Both the position numbers and the translations under genes were made by a program. A stretch of 64,000 nt of DNA from positions 2,832,001-2,896,000 of the forward strand of contig NZ_CP046907.1 of NCBI RefSeq assembly GCF_014083985.1, in the 5' to 3' direction. Shown here piece after piece: positions 26,950 through 34,494 of this stretch. How positions within the stretch are numbered: position 1 is the stretch's first letter; each line of letters opens with the position of its first letter. This DNA comes from Streptomyces sp. SCUT-3 (GTDB lineage: Bacteria > Actinomycetota > Actinomycetes > Streptomycetales > Streptomycetaceae). The notes beneath the pieces are model-generated. The model ran no database searches. It had not been told where the DNA came from and saw only the letters and a program-made list of their open reading frames with translations.

Positions 26950-27636
26950 TCAGCGCCGACGGCGGTCCCGCCGCGGAGCACCGACCCGGCGGCGCAGATC
27001 CGCCAGGTCGTCACCGACGTCGGCCAGCCGCACGCTCATCGCGCACACCACCTCGGTCTGCCGTGCCATGCGCGCATTCAGCTCGCCGAGCTGCGCGACG
27101 ACCGGCGCGAACGCCTGCTCCACGGCCTCGGTAACAGCACCGGTGGCCGCCCTGACCGCGACCTCCTCCACGTGCCGGTCGAGCGAGGAGCACGCGGAGC
27201 TCCCTGCCGGGCCCCGCGCGGCACTCCGGGTCTCCGCCTCGGTGTCGAGGAGGTACGTACGGACCCGGCGGGCGACGTCGCTGTCCCGCAGCAGCATCGC
27301 CACGTTGAGCACCGCCCGCCGGGGGAACAGCGCAAGCCCCGAACGAGGCTGTGGATAACTTCCCGGATAGAGCGACAACGTGTCGCTCTTAAATTCCTCC
27401 AGGTCAGCACCGCGCAGCACCCGGAACCCGTTGCTCTCCAACTCTTCCCTGTGCCGGACGATGATGCGGTTGACAACTCTCTCGCCGACCTCGAAGTAGT
27501 CTGCGACCATGCGGGTGGTGACGTGCAGGCCGTCGGGCAGCAGCACCAGCGCCTTGACCTTGTCCAGCGCGTGGACGTGACTGCTCAGGCCGGAGCGCAG
27601 ACTGCGCGACTCCAGCAGAGCGGCTTCCGCGAACAT
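26950..27636 (-). CDS. Unrecognised protein, antirepressor/BRO-N-like
   Basis: A 228-aa protein. I do not recognise it with certainty. Residues about 25-130 (VTTRMVADYFEVGERVVNRI, VRHREELESNGFRVLRG, LFPRRAVLNVAMLLRDSDVA followed by RRVRTYLLDTE) have the layout of phage antirepressor or KilA/BRO-N-type DNA-binding domains: an HTH-like segment, then the arginine-rich AMLLRDSxVAxxVRxYLL block. The C-terminal 90 residues form a long amphipathic helix (VTEAVEQAFAPVVAQLGELN), likely coiled-coil, with a basic end RRRVGAPRRDRRRR. The ATG at 27636 has GGAGGG upstream. Some codons (GAA TTT AAG) are unusually AT-rich. A DnaA-box cluster adjoins its 3' end. Confidence 0.78.
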   Translation of the reverse strand: MFAEAALLESRSLRSGLSSHVHALDKVKALVLLPDGLHVTTRMVADYFEVGERVVNRIIVRHREELESNGFRVLRGADLEEFKSDTLSLYPGSYPQPRSGLALFPRRAVLNVAMLLRDSDVARRVRTYLLDTEAETRSAARGPAGSSACSSLDRHVEEVAVRAATGAVTEAVEQAFAPVVAQLGELNARMARQTEVVCAMSVRLADVGDDLADLRRRVGAPRRDRRRR

Positions 27637-27847
27637 GGGAGTGGCCCTCCAAAGGGCTCGACGGACATGGGTCTCCCCGTCACCCGGGGCGGGTCGCCCG
27701 TATCCAGGAGCCAGGAGCGAAGGCTGCTCGTCCACGTCCACTCGCCCTACCACCGGGCTGCCCTTCGTCCCGGCCACATCCACTTCACGCGCCCTGCGGA
27801 ATCCACGTACTCCAGGTGCCTTCGCGCACACGGCCCAACGAGGCGGC

Positions 27848-29188
27848 CTATCCGGAGGTCACGCGTTCGGAGTCCGGCGAGGTGTTCTGCTGGGCCGGGA
27901 CGGCCGGTGCCGTCTCCTCCGGCTCCTCCCCGCGGTCCTTCCCGGAGTCCGGGTCCGGTTCCGCCGCGCGCCCCCGGCCGGGGAGCAGCCGGCGGCCGAG
28001 TCGGGACGCCCGGTCGCCGAGCCAGCGCAGGAAGTTCGTCGGCAGGAAGACCGCGTCCGCCGCGATCATCGCCAGCGAGAAGAAGGGCAGGCCGCAGATG
28101 ACCGCGATCGCCGTGTGCTCGATCATCATGACCGCCAGCAGCACGTTCTTCACCCTGCGGTTGAGGAGGGTGAAGGGGAAGGCGACCTGGACGATCACCG
28201 TGCCGTAGGTGATCACCATGACCATCAGCCCGCTGCTGCCGAGGGCGTCGGAGAGCATCGGCCAGGGGCGGAAGTACTCGAGGTTCAGCGGGTAGTGCAG
28301 GGCCGTGCCGTCCTGCCAGCGCGAGCCCTGGACCTTGTACCAGCCGGCCGTGGCGTAGATCAGGCACACCTCGGCGGCGATCACCAGCATCGCGCTGTTG
28401 TGGGCGAGGTTGGTGAAGACGTCCAGCACCGCCCGGGGCTCGCCGGCCGCCCTGCGCGCGACCACCCACCACAGGCCGTGCACCAGCCACAGGCCCCACA
28501 GGACAGCCGCCCAGCCCGCGCTCAGCGCGGCGAACCCGGTCAGCTGGCCCACGGCCAGTGCCGTGCCGGTCACCGCCCACAGCACCACCCCGCCCCGGTC
28601 GGACCCCGGGCCGGCCTGCGGGCCGCCGGCGTCGTCCGCGCCGGTGCCGTCCGCCCGGGCCGCGGCGGCCCGGGCCGCGCGGCGGGCGTCCAGGGACCAC
28701 ACCTTCCCGCAGCGCACCAGCACCAGGTAGATCGCCATCAGGTGGATGACGTTGTCACCGCCGTCGCCCATGAAGACGCTGCGGTTCTGCAGGCTGAGCA
28801 CCCCGAGCATGAACAGCACCGACACGGTGCGGGTGCGCCAGCCGAGGAGCATCAGCAGGCTCGCCAGCATCGCGCCCGCGTAGACGATCTCGAACCACAG
28901 CCGGCCGTCGGACCACATCAGGACAGTGAACGCGTCGTTGTCGGCGATCAGCCGCTGCGCCATCTCCCAGCGCCACGGGCTGGTGTCGCCGTACAGCTCG
29001 CGGCGGTGGGGCCACTCCCGCACCAGGAACAGCAGCCAGGTCAGCGAGATGCCGATGCGGACGACGGCCGCCTGGTAGGGAGCGAGCGCGGAGCCGGTCA
29101 CCGCGGCCAGGCCGCGGTCGAAAGCACGTCCCAGGCCGGTCCGCAGGCCGGCGAAGGGGGATTCCACGGGAGCGCGGTCGGTGCTCAT
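27848..29188 (-). CDS. HTTM-domain membrane protein
   Basis: A 446-aa integral membrane protein of the HTTM (horizontally transferred transmembrane) family, which is related to the membrane part of vitamin K-dependent gamma-carboxylase. At least eight hydrophobic helices; family-type segments are VRIGISLTWLLFLVREWPHR near the N-terminus, LSLQNRSVFMGDGGDNVIHL, and IYATAGWYKVQGSRWQDGTA near residue 260. The catalytic Lys of the eukaryotic enzyme cannot be assigned. The ATG overlaps the stop of the upstream DUF5819 gene by four bases; the two are translated together and probably work as one membrane complex. Confidence 0.9.
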   Translation of the reverse strand: MSTDRAPVESPFAGLRTGLGRAFDRGLAAVTGSALAPYQAAVVRIGISLTWLLFLVREWPHRRELYGDTSPWRWEMAQRLIADNDAFTVLMWSDGRLWFEIVYAGAMLASLLMLLGWRTRTVSVLFMLGVLSLQNRSVFMGDGGDNVIHLMAIYLVLVRCGKVWSLDARRAARAAAARADGTGADDAGGPQAGPGSDRGGVVLWAVTGTALAVGQLTGFAALSAGWAAVLWGLWLVHGLWWVVARRAAGEPRAVLDVFTNLAHNSAMLVIAAEVCLIYATAGWYKVQGSRWQDGTALHYPLNLEYFRPWPMLSDALGSSGLMVMVITYGTVIVQVAFPFTLLNRRVKNVLLAVMMIEHTAIAVICGLPFFSLAMIAADAVFLPTNFLRWLGDRASRLGRRLLPGRGRAAEPDPDSGKDRGEEPEETAPAVPAQQNTSPDSERVTSG

Positions 29189-29910
29189 CGGGCGTCCTCC
29201 CCGGCGGCGGGGGCGGCGGTCCCGAAGTCCTCCGGCTCGACGGTCCACCAGGGCAGCACCCGGTAGGCGGTCTGCGTACTGACCTTCTCGCTGCTCCACT
29301 TCGGGGACGCCACCGGGGTCGCCGCGGAGCGCACCTGGATCCTGACCACTTCGCCGCCGTTCAGCCGCGGCCCGAGGCGGCCGCACACGATGTTCTTCAC
29401 GTACTGGGAGGACAGCTCGCCGCGGGTGCCGTTGGGACGGTTCTCCTCGTCGTGCGAGTTGACGTAGAAGTCCCAGGCACGGCGCAGCTCGTTCTGGTTG
29501 ATGTGGCTGGGCGCGGGGTTGTGGCGGACGGCCCGGAAGTCCTCCGCGGTCAGGTCGACCCAGCCGGTGGTCGTCCGGCGGCCGTCGCCGAGGAGCACCT
29601 CGGCCCGGGCGTGGACGGCGACGTTCTGCTGGAGGGGGTTGGGCGCGAACAGCTTCCAGTTCTGCTCGAACTCCGGGTAGACGTAGTCGTCGACGGCGGC
29701 GTCGTACTGCTTGGAGACCGTGTTGGCCGGCGCCACGTGCAGGAAGACCGCTCCCAGGTGAACGGCGGACGCGACCACGGCGACCGACACCGCGGCGGCG
29801 ACGAGGAACCGGGAGACGGGGGAGAGTGAGGCGATGCCGCCCCCGGAGTCCGCGGAACCGCCCCCCTCCCCCGGTCCGTCCGCCCTCGGGGATATCGTCG
29901 CCGGCTCCAT
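29185..29910 (-). CDS. DUF5819 family membrane-anchored protein
   Basis: A 241-aa protein with a Gly/Asp-rich cytoplasmic leader, one transmembrane helix at about 30-60 (FLVAAAVSVAVVASAVHLGA) and an external domain with the DUF5819 signature YVYPEFEQNWKLFAPNPLQQ followed by conserved polar blocks (HINQNELRRAWDFYVNSHDE). It always appears to sit beside HTTM proteins, as here, where the genes overlap. The reaction is unknown. ATG 29910 was chosen with GGGAG just upstream; a GTG at 29925 is possible. Confidence 0.87.
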   Translation of the reverse strand: MEPATISPRADGPGEGGGSADSGGGIASLSPVSRFLVAAAVSVAVVASAVHLGAVFLHVAPANTVSKQYDAAVDDYVYPEFEQNWKLFAPNPLQQNVAVHARAEVLLGDGRRTTTGWVDLTAEDFRAVRHNPAPSHINQNELRRAWDFYVNSHDEENRPNGTRGELSSQYVKNIVCGRLGPRLNGGEVVRIQVRSAATPVASPKWSSEKVSTQTAYRVLPWWTVEPEDFGTAAPAAGEDAR

Positions 29911-30032
29911 CGCTCTCCCGTTCACTCGGCCCCGCCTGCGGGGGCACCGCCCCGAACGGTACTCACGACGGTGGCCCCGTGGTACCGATACGCCCCTGCC
30001 GATGGTCCCCTCCTGCGGTACCGACGGTCCCA

Positions 30033-30073
30033 CGGCGCCCCGCGGCGCCCCGCGGCGCCCCGCGGCGCCCCGC
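30033..30073. repeat. 10-bp tandem repeat upstream of the DUF5819 gene
   Basis: About four copies of CGGCGCCCCG follow one another at 30033-30073. Each unit holds the palindrome GGCGCC. The array lies in the 271-bp gap between the rhodanese and DUF5819 genes. Confidence 0.8.
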
Positions 30074-30181
30074 AACGGCCTCGCGGACCAGGGGCCGGGG
30101 GGCCAGGGGGACGGGGCCAAGGGGCGCGGGGCAGGGGCCCGGGGGGACGAAGTCCGGCTCCGGGCCCGGAGCGCGCGGGCC

Positions 30182-30517
30182 TCAGAGCACGAAGGCCTCG
30201 GGGCTCCCGTCCGCGGCGACCATCGGGCGGTTCGCCGCCTGCCAGGCGTGCATGCCGCCGTCGACGTTGACCGCGTCGTACCCCTGGGCGATCAGGTACT
30301 GGGCCACCTGGGCGGAGCGGCCGCCGGACCGGCAGACCACGTGCACCCGCCGGTCCCGGGGAAGCTCGTCGATCCGGGCGACGACCTCGCCCATGGGGAC
30401 GTGCACGGCCTGCTCGGCGTGGCCGGCCGCCCACTCCTCGGGCTCCCGGACGTCCAGCAGGAAGCCGTCCGACGGCACCTCCGCCGCCTCCACCGCGGGC
30501 AGCCGGTCAAAGAACAT
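30182..30517 (-). CDS. Single-domain rhodanese-like sulfurtransferase
   Basis: A 111-aa protein consisting of one rhodanese domain. FLLDVREPEEWAAGHAEQAV and the active-site loop VCRSGGRSAQVA, with catalytic Cys near residue 63, are complete, so it can carry persulfide sulfur. It ends MHAWQAANRPMV in family style. ATG at 30517 (MFFDRLPAVEA). The role may be cyanide detoxification or sulfur delivery; no partner adjoins it. Confidence 0.92.
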   Translation of the reverse strand: MFFDRLPAVEAAEVPSDGFLLDVREPEEWAAGHAEQAVHVPMGEVVARIDELPRDRRVHVVCRSGGRSAQVAQYLIAQGYDAVNVDGGMHAWQAANRPMVAADGSPEAFVL

Positions 30518-30749
30518 GGGGAAAGCCTTTCTACGACGGGTGCGGGGCGCGCGGGACCGTCCCGGAGGGGGACGGAGCCGGGGCCGCCCGTACGGACGGG
30601 CGCGCGGGTTCCCCGCCCGGGCAACGTACACCGGCGCCGTACCCCGATGTCCCGGCCCGACACCCCCGGCGCGGTGTCCCGGCCCCGCGGACCGGCCCGA
30701 CGGACCGGCCCGACACCCCCGGCCCGGCGGACCGGCCCGGAGCGCCCGG

Positions 30750-31583
30750 TCAGTGCCCGGGTTCCGCGAGCAGCCCGGTGAGCCGGGCCTCCTTCTCGGC
30801 GACCTGGGCCAGCAGCTGCTCGGCGATCTCGGCGATCAGCCCGTCCGGCTCGTCGGGGGCCAGGCGCAGCATGCGGCCGACGGCGCTCTCCTCCAGTTCG
30901 GCGCGGAACGCGGCCAGCGACTCCTGCCGGGCGGCGAGCCACTCCAGCCTGGCGTACAGCACCTCCACCCGGTCCTCGGGCCCGGTGCCCGGCCCTCCCC
31001 CGGCCGCCGCGCCGTCCTCCCCGGCGGCGGTCGGCGCGGTGTGCGGACCGGCCTCCCACTCCTGGGCCAGTTCGCGCAGCCGCTGCTCGTCGCCGTGGCC
31101 GTACGCCTCGTTGACCCGGGCGATGAACGCGCTGCGCCGCTCCTGCTCCGCGGCGTCCTGTGCCAGGTCGGGGTGGGCCCGGCGGGCCAGTTCGCGGTAG
31201 AGGCGCTGGGCCTCCCGGGACGGCCGCACGCGCCGCGGCGGCTCCGGGGCGGACGGGGCGCCGCCGTCCGGGCTCTCGGGGGCGGGCCGGCCGAACAGCT
31301 CGTCCACGTCCGGCATCGGCATCGCCCGCTCACGGGCCTCGCGCGCCGCGCGGGCGTCCTCCTCGGTCCCGGACCGGGCGGCCACCGCCTCCGCGATCTG
31401 CGCGTCCAGTTCGTCGAGCCGGGCGTACACCGGCCCGAGCCGCTGGTGGTGCAGCCGGGAGAAGTTCTCCACCTCGACGCGGAAGGTCTCCACCGCGATC
31501 TCGAACTCGATCAGTGCGTGTTCGGCCGCGGACACCGCCTTCTCGAGGCGCTCGACTGCCTGCTGGTCTTCCCGGGTCGTCAC
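30750..31583 (-). CDS. J-domain-like protein with coiled coils
   Basis: A 277-aa protein. Residues 1-85 are a long charged helix (AVERLEKAVSAAEHALIEFE), likely coiled-coil. Residues about 122-170 look like a J domain: EAQRLYRELARRAHPDLAQD, with the HPD tripeptide that activates Hsp70, then FIARVNEAYGHGDEQRLREL. The C-terminal part is again helical (GLIAEIAEQLLAQVAEKEAR). No G/F or Zn-finger region is present, so it would be a class C co-chaperone. The gene stands alone between rhodanese and DUF2252 genes. Confidence 0.85.
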   Translation of the reverse strand: MTTREDQQAVERLEKAVSAAEHALIEFEIAVETFRVEVENFSRLHHQRLGPVYARLDELDAQIAEAVAARSGTEEDARAAREARERAMPMPDVDELFGRPAPESPDGGAPSAPEPPRRVRPSREAQRLYRELARRAHPDLAQDAAEQERRSAFIARVNEAYGHGDEQRLRELAQEWEAGPHTAPTAAGEDGAAAGGGPGTGPEDRVEVLYARLEWLAARQESLAAFRAELEESAVGRMLRLAPDEPDGLIAEIAEQLLAQVAEKEARLTGLLAEPGH

Positions 31584-31702
31584 CGCATCAGCCTACGGAA
31601 CGCCGCCGGCCCCCGCCCGGACGCCTGCCTCTCCGGCGCCCGGCACCCGCCGCCCGGGGGACGCCGCCCGGAGGGGACGCCGCCCGGGGCGGGCCCCGCC
31701 GG

Positions 31703-33145
31703 TCAGACGCCGGTCTCGGCGGCGATCCGGCCGTCGCGGATTCCGGCGAGCAGCGCCGCGTGGTCCGCCTCGGTGCGGTCCGCGCAGGCGACGGCGAAGT
31801 CGGCCACCGCGTCGTCGAGCTCCTCGCTCTTGCCGCAGTACCCGGAGACCAGTCGGGGGTCCACGCTGTGCGCGTGGGCCCTGGCGAGCAGCGCACCGGT
31901 CATCCGCGCGTAGTCGTCGACCAGGTCCGGGGCGAGCGCCGCGGGGTCGACGCTGCCCTTGCGGTTGCGGAACTGCCGCACCTGGTACTCCCTGGCCGCC
32001 CCTCCCGGCCCCGCGGCCGACGGGTCGGGGTGGCCCGAGGGCCCCTCGGGGACGCTGGTCCAGCCCAGCAGCATGTCGCTGACGACCTGCATCCGCTTCT
32101 GGCCCAGCACCACCCTGCGGCCCTCGTGCCCCTCCCGCCGGGCCGGGCCCGGCAGGTGCGGCAGCAGGGCGGAGGGGCGGGCCTCCTTCACCTGCAGGAC
32201 CAGGCACTCGCCCCGGTGGTCCAGCAGCAGCACCACGTAGGAGCGGGTGCCCACGCTGCCCGTGCCCACGATCCGGAAGGCCACGTCCTGCACCGAGTAG
32301 CGGGCCAGCAGGGGGCGGCGGTCCTCGGAGACCGTGTCCAGGTACCCCTCCAGGGAGCCTGCGACGGCGGCCGCCTCGCGCTCCGGAACCCGGCGCAGCA
32401 CCGGCGGGGCGTCGGTGAACCGGCGGCGCCCGTCGGGCAGTTGCTCGGTGTTCCGTGCGGCGAACCTGGCGCTGGTGTTGCGCCGTGCCTTGGCCGAGAC
32501 CCTCTCCAGGGTGCCCATCAGGTCCCTGGCGTCGGCGTGCGAGACCAGTGCCTCGTCGGCGACGGCGTTCCAGGCGTCCAGGGCGGGCATCCCGGCCAGC
32601 AGGCGCATGGTGCGGCGGTAGGCGCCGGCCGCGTCGAACGCCCCCTTGCGGCAGGTGTCCTCGTCCGCGCCCGCCTCGCGGCCGGCCAGCACCAGGGAGG
32701 CCGCCAGCCGTTTGAGGTCCCACTCCCAGGGCCCGGGCACGGTCTCGTCGAAGTCGTTGATGTCCATGACCAGGCCGCCGCGGGCGTCCCCGTAGAGGCC
32801 GAAGTTGGCGGCGTGCGCGTCCCCGCAGATCTGCGCGGTCACCCCGGTGCGGGGCGTGCCCGCGGCCAGGTCCGCGGCCATCAGGCCGGCCGAGCCGCGC
32901 AGGAACGCGAACGGGCTCGCGGCCATCCGCCCCACCCGCACGGGAACCAGCTCGGGCAGCCGCCCGGCGTTGGACTCCAGCACGGCCTCCACCGCACCGG
33001 GGCGGCCGGGGGACGGCTCGAACCGGCGGTGCTCCGACCGGGGGACCCGCTCCCTCAGCCGCTTCCCGGCCGCTTTGGGGGAGCTCTCCTCCGGCCACCG
33101 CGCGAAGCCGGGGACGGGGAACGGGGACGGGGCGGCGCTTGTCAT
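31703..33145 (-). CDS. DUF2252 family protein
   Basis: A 480-aa protein of the DUF2252 family, distantly kinase-like. Recognisable blocks are SPFAFLRGSAGLMAADLA, QICGDAHAANFGLYGDARGG, VMDINDFDETVPGPWEWDLK (about residues 75-160) and, towards the end, RKGSVDPAALAPDLVDDYAR and YCGKSEELDDAVADFAVACA. GDAHAxNFG and NDFDE resemble the catalytic and metal sites of APH-like kinases, so it may be a small-molecule kinase, but no substrate is known for the family. ATG at 33145. Divergent from the frameshifted phosphatase gene. Confidence 0.88.
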   Translation of the reverse strand: MTSAAPSPFPVPGFARWPEESSPKAAGKRLRERVPRSEHRRFEPSPGRPGAVEAVLESNAGRLPELVPVRVGRMAASPFAFLRGSAGLMAADLAAGTPRTGVTAQICGDAHAANFGLYGDARGGLVMDINDFDETVPGPWEWDLKRLAASLVLAGREAGADEDTCRKGAFDAAGAYRRTMRLLAGMPALDAWNAVADEALVSHADARDLMGTLERVSAKARRNTSARFAARNTEQLPDGRRRFTDAPPVLRRVPEREAAAVAGSLEGYLDTVSEDRRPLLARYSVQDVAFRIVGTGSVGTRSYVVLLLDHRGECLVLQVKEARPSALLPHLPGPARREGHEGRRVVLGQKRMQVVSDMLLGWTSVPEGPSGHPDPSAAGPGGAAREYQVRQFRNRKGSVDPAALAPDLVDDYARMTGALLARAHAHSVDPRLVSGYCGKSEELDDAVADFAVACADRTEADHAALLAGIRDGRIAAETGV

Positions 33146-33339
33146 GCCCGGCACCGTACAGCCGGCCCCGCAGGACCCGCCGCCCGGCCCCGGGGCCCTT
33201 CCGCACGGCCTTCTCCTCCCGCCCGTGCGGCACACGTATGCAATCTGGCCAAAATCCCTTTACCGACCGATGTTTCGTGCTTGCCTTTCCTGAAGGACAA
33301 TCGGCGGGAAAAGAACCGCGGGCGCAGTGGGGCGATGTG

Positions 33340-34494
33340 ATGACCGATCATCCCGATCCGCCGGAGCAGGGGCGGGAAGCAGCCGTGCACACCTCCCGGC
33401 TCGCACCGAGCCCGGTGGCCGCGTTGCTGCGGCTGGCCGTCGTGGCCGTCGGGCCCGACGGCAGGATCTCCTACTGGAACCACTGCGCCGGGGAACTCTT
33501 CGGCCACCACTGGGACACCGTGTTCGGCCGCCCTGCCGCGGAACTGCTGCCTGTGCCGGCCCCGCCCGCCCCCGTCGGTCGGCCGGCCGCGGCAGCCGTG
33601 CGGGCCGGGGGCGGGGCGGGTCCCGGCGCGTTCGCCGTCCTGGACGGCCTCGCCCGGGACGCCTGGGCCGGTTCGATGGCGGTCACCACGGGCGGCGGGA
33701 CCGAGCGGGACGCCCTGTGGTGGGGCTACCGGACCTCCGGAGCAGCCGGCTCCGGCCTGCTGGTCCTGGCCGCGGACGCCGGACCGCTGCGCTCCCACGG
33801 CCCCCGGCTCTCCCTGGGCGAGGGCCCGCCCTCCTTCGCGGCCGTGTGGCCCGCCCGGTCCGGGCGGGCGGTGATGACGGTCACGGCCGGAATGTCCAGG
33901 GCCTTCGACGACGGCTTCGGCGAACGCCTCGCCCGGCGCCTGGGCGGCGTGCTGCCCGGTACGGGGCCGACCCGCTCCGGCCGGGCCGTGCGGCAGGTCC
34001 TCCGGCTGGGCCTGCCGGTGCTGTCCGTGGACGGCTCCCTCCCGGTTCCGGTGCTGCCGCACGAAACGCCGGGCCCGGCACCCGCCGCCGGCGGCCGCGG
34101 CCGACCGGTCGGCCAGGGGCACGACCACGGCCGCGGGCAGGCGCGCGACCACGGCCACGCCCGCGGCCACTCCCGCGGGGCGCGCCGGGAGCTGCTGCCC
34201 CCGCCCCGCCACGGAATCCCCGGCCGGCCTGCACCGTCCGGCACGGCCCCGCCCGCCGCAGTCCCGCCCGCCGCAGTCCCGTCCGGCGCGGCACCGGCTC
34301 CGTCCGGCGGCACGGCCGTCCGCCCCCTCCCGGAGGACACGGCCGCGGCACCGGCCGCAACCCCGTCCCCGGTCCCGTCCGAGGACGGCGCGGGGACGAG
34401 GGGCCGCGGGCCGACGGCCCTGGCCGCCGCTCCCGCCCCGCTCCCCCGATCGCCGCTCCCGACCGCTCGGTGGAGGGGCAGCTCGCCCTGCTGA
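33340..34494 (+). CDS. PAS-domain N-terminal part of a frameshifted SpoIIE-type phosphatase
   Basis: The frame opens at ATG 33340 (MTDHPDPPEQGREAAVH). Residues about 25-75 form a PAS domain (LRLAVVAVGPDGRISYWNHC, AGELFGHHWDTVFGRPAAEL), followed by a second globular region and a long low-complexity linker with a His/Gly/Arg-rich segment (GHDHGRGQARDHGHARGHSR). The frame ends with a nonsense tail (ARWRGSSPC). The GAF, PP2C and ATPase domains that should follow are encoded in another frame from about 34440. Adding one C to the C5 run at 34443-34447 joins the two into one protein of about 929 residues. Either a real inactivating mutation or a sequencing error. Confidence 0.75.
   Translation: MTDHPDPPEQGREAAVHTSRLAPSPVAALLRLAVVAVGPDGRISYWNHCAGELFGHHWDTVFGRPAAELLPVPAPPAPVGRPAAAAVRAGGGAGPGAFAVLDGLARDAWAGSMAVTTGGGTERDALWWGYRTSGAAGSGLLVLAADAGPLRSHGPRLSLGEGPPSFAAVWPARSGRAVMTVTAGMSRAFDDGFGERLARRLGGVLPGTGPTRSGRAVRQVLRLGLPVLSVDGSLPVPVLPHETPGPAPAAGGRGRPVGQGHDHGRGQARDHGHARGHSRGARRELLPPPRHGIPGRPAPSGTAPPAAVPPAAVPSGAAPAPSGGTAVRPLPEDTAAAPAATPSPVPSEDGAGTRGRGPTALAAAPAPLPRSPLPTARWRGSSPC

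Noticed and set aside
31160-33340. A 726-codon plus-strand open frame over the DUF2252 gene
   Set aside because: Antisense to a well-supported gene, with typical shadow composition.
34380-34470. Programmed ribosomal frameshift in the SpoIIE-type gene
   Set aside because: The C5 run would need a specific shift and there is no obvious stimulatory element or codon pair; mutation or sequencing error is simpler.
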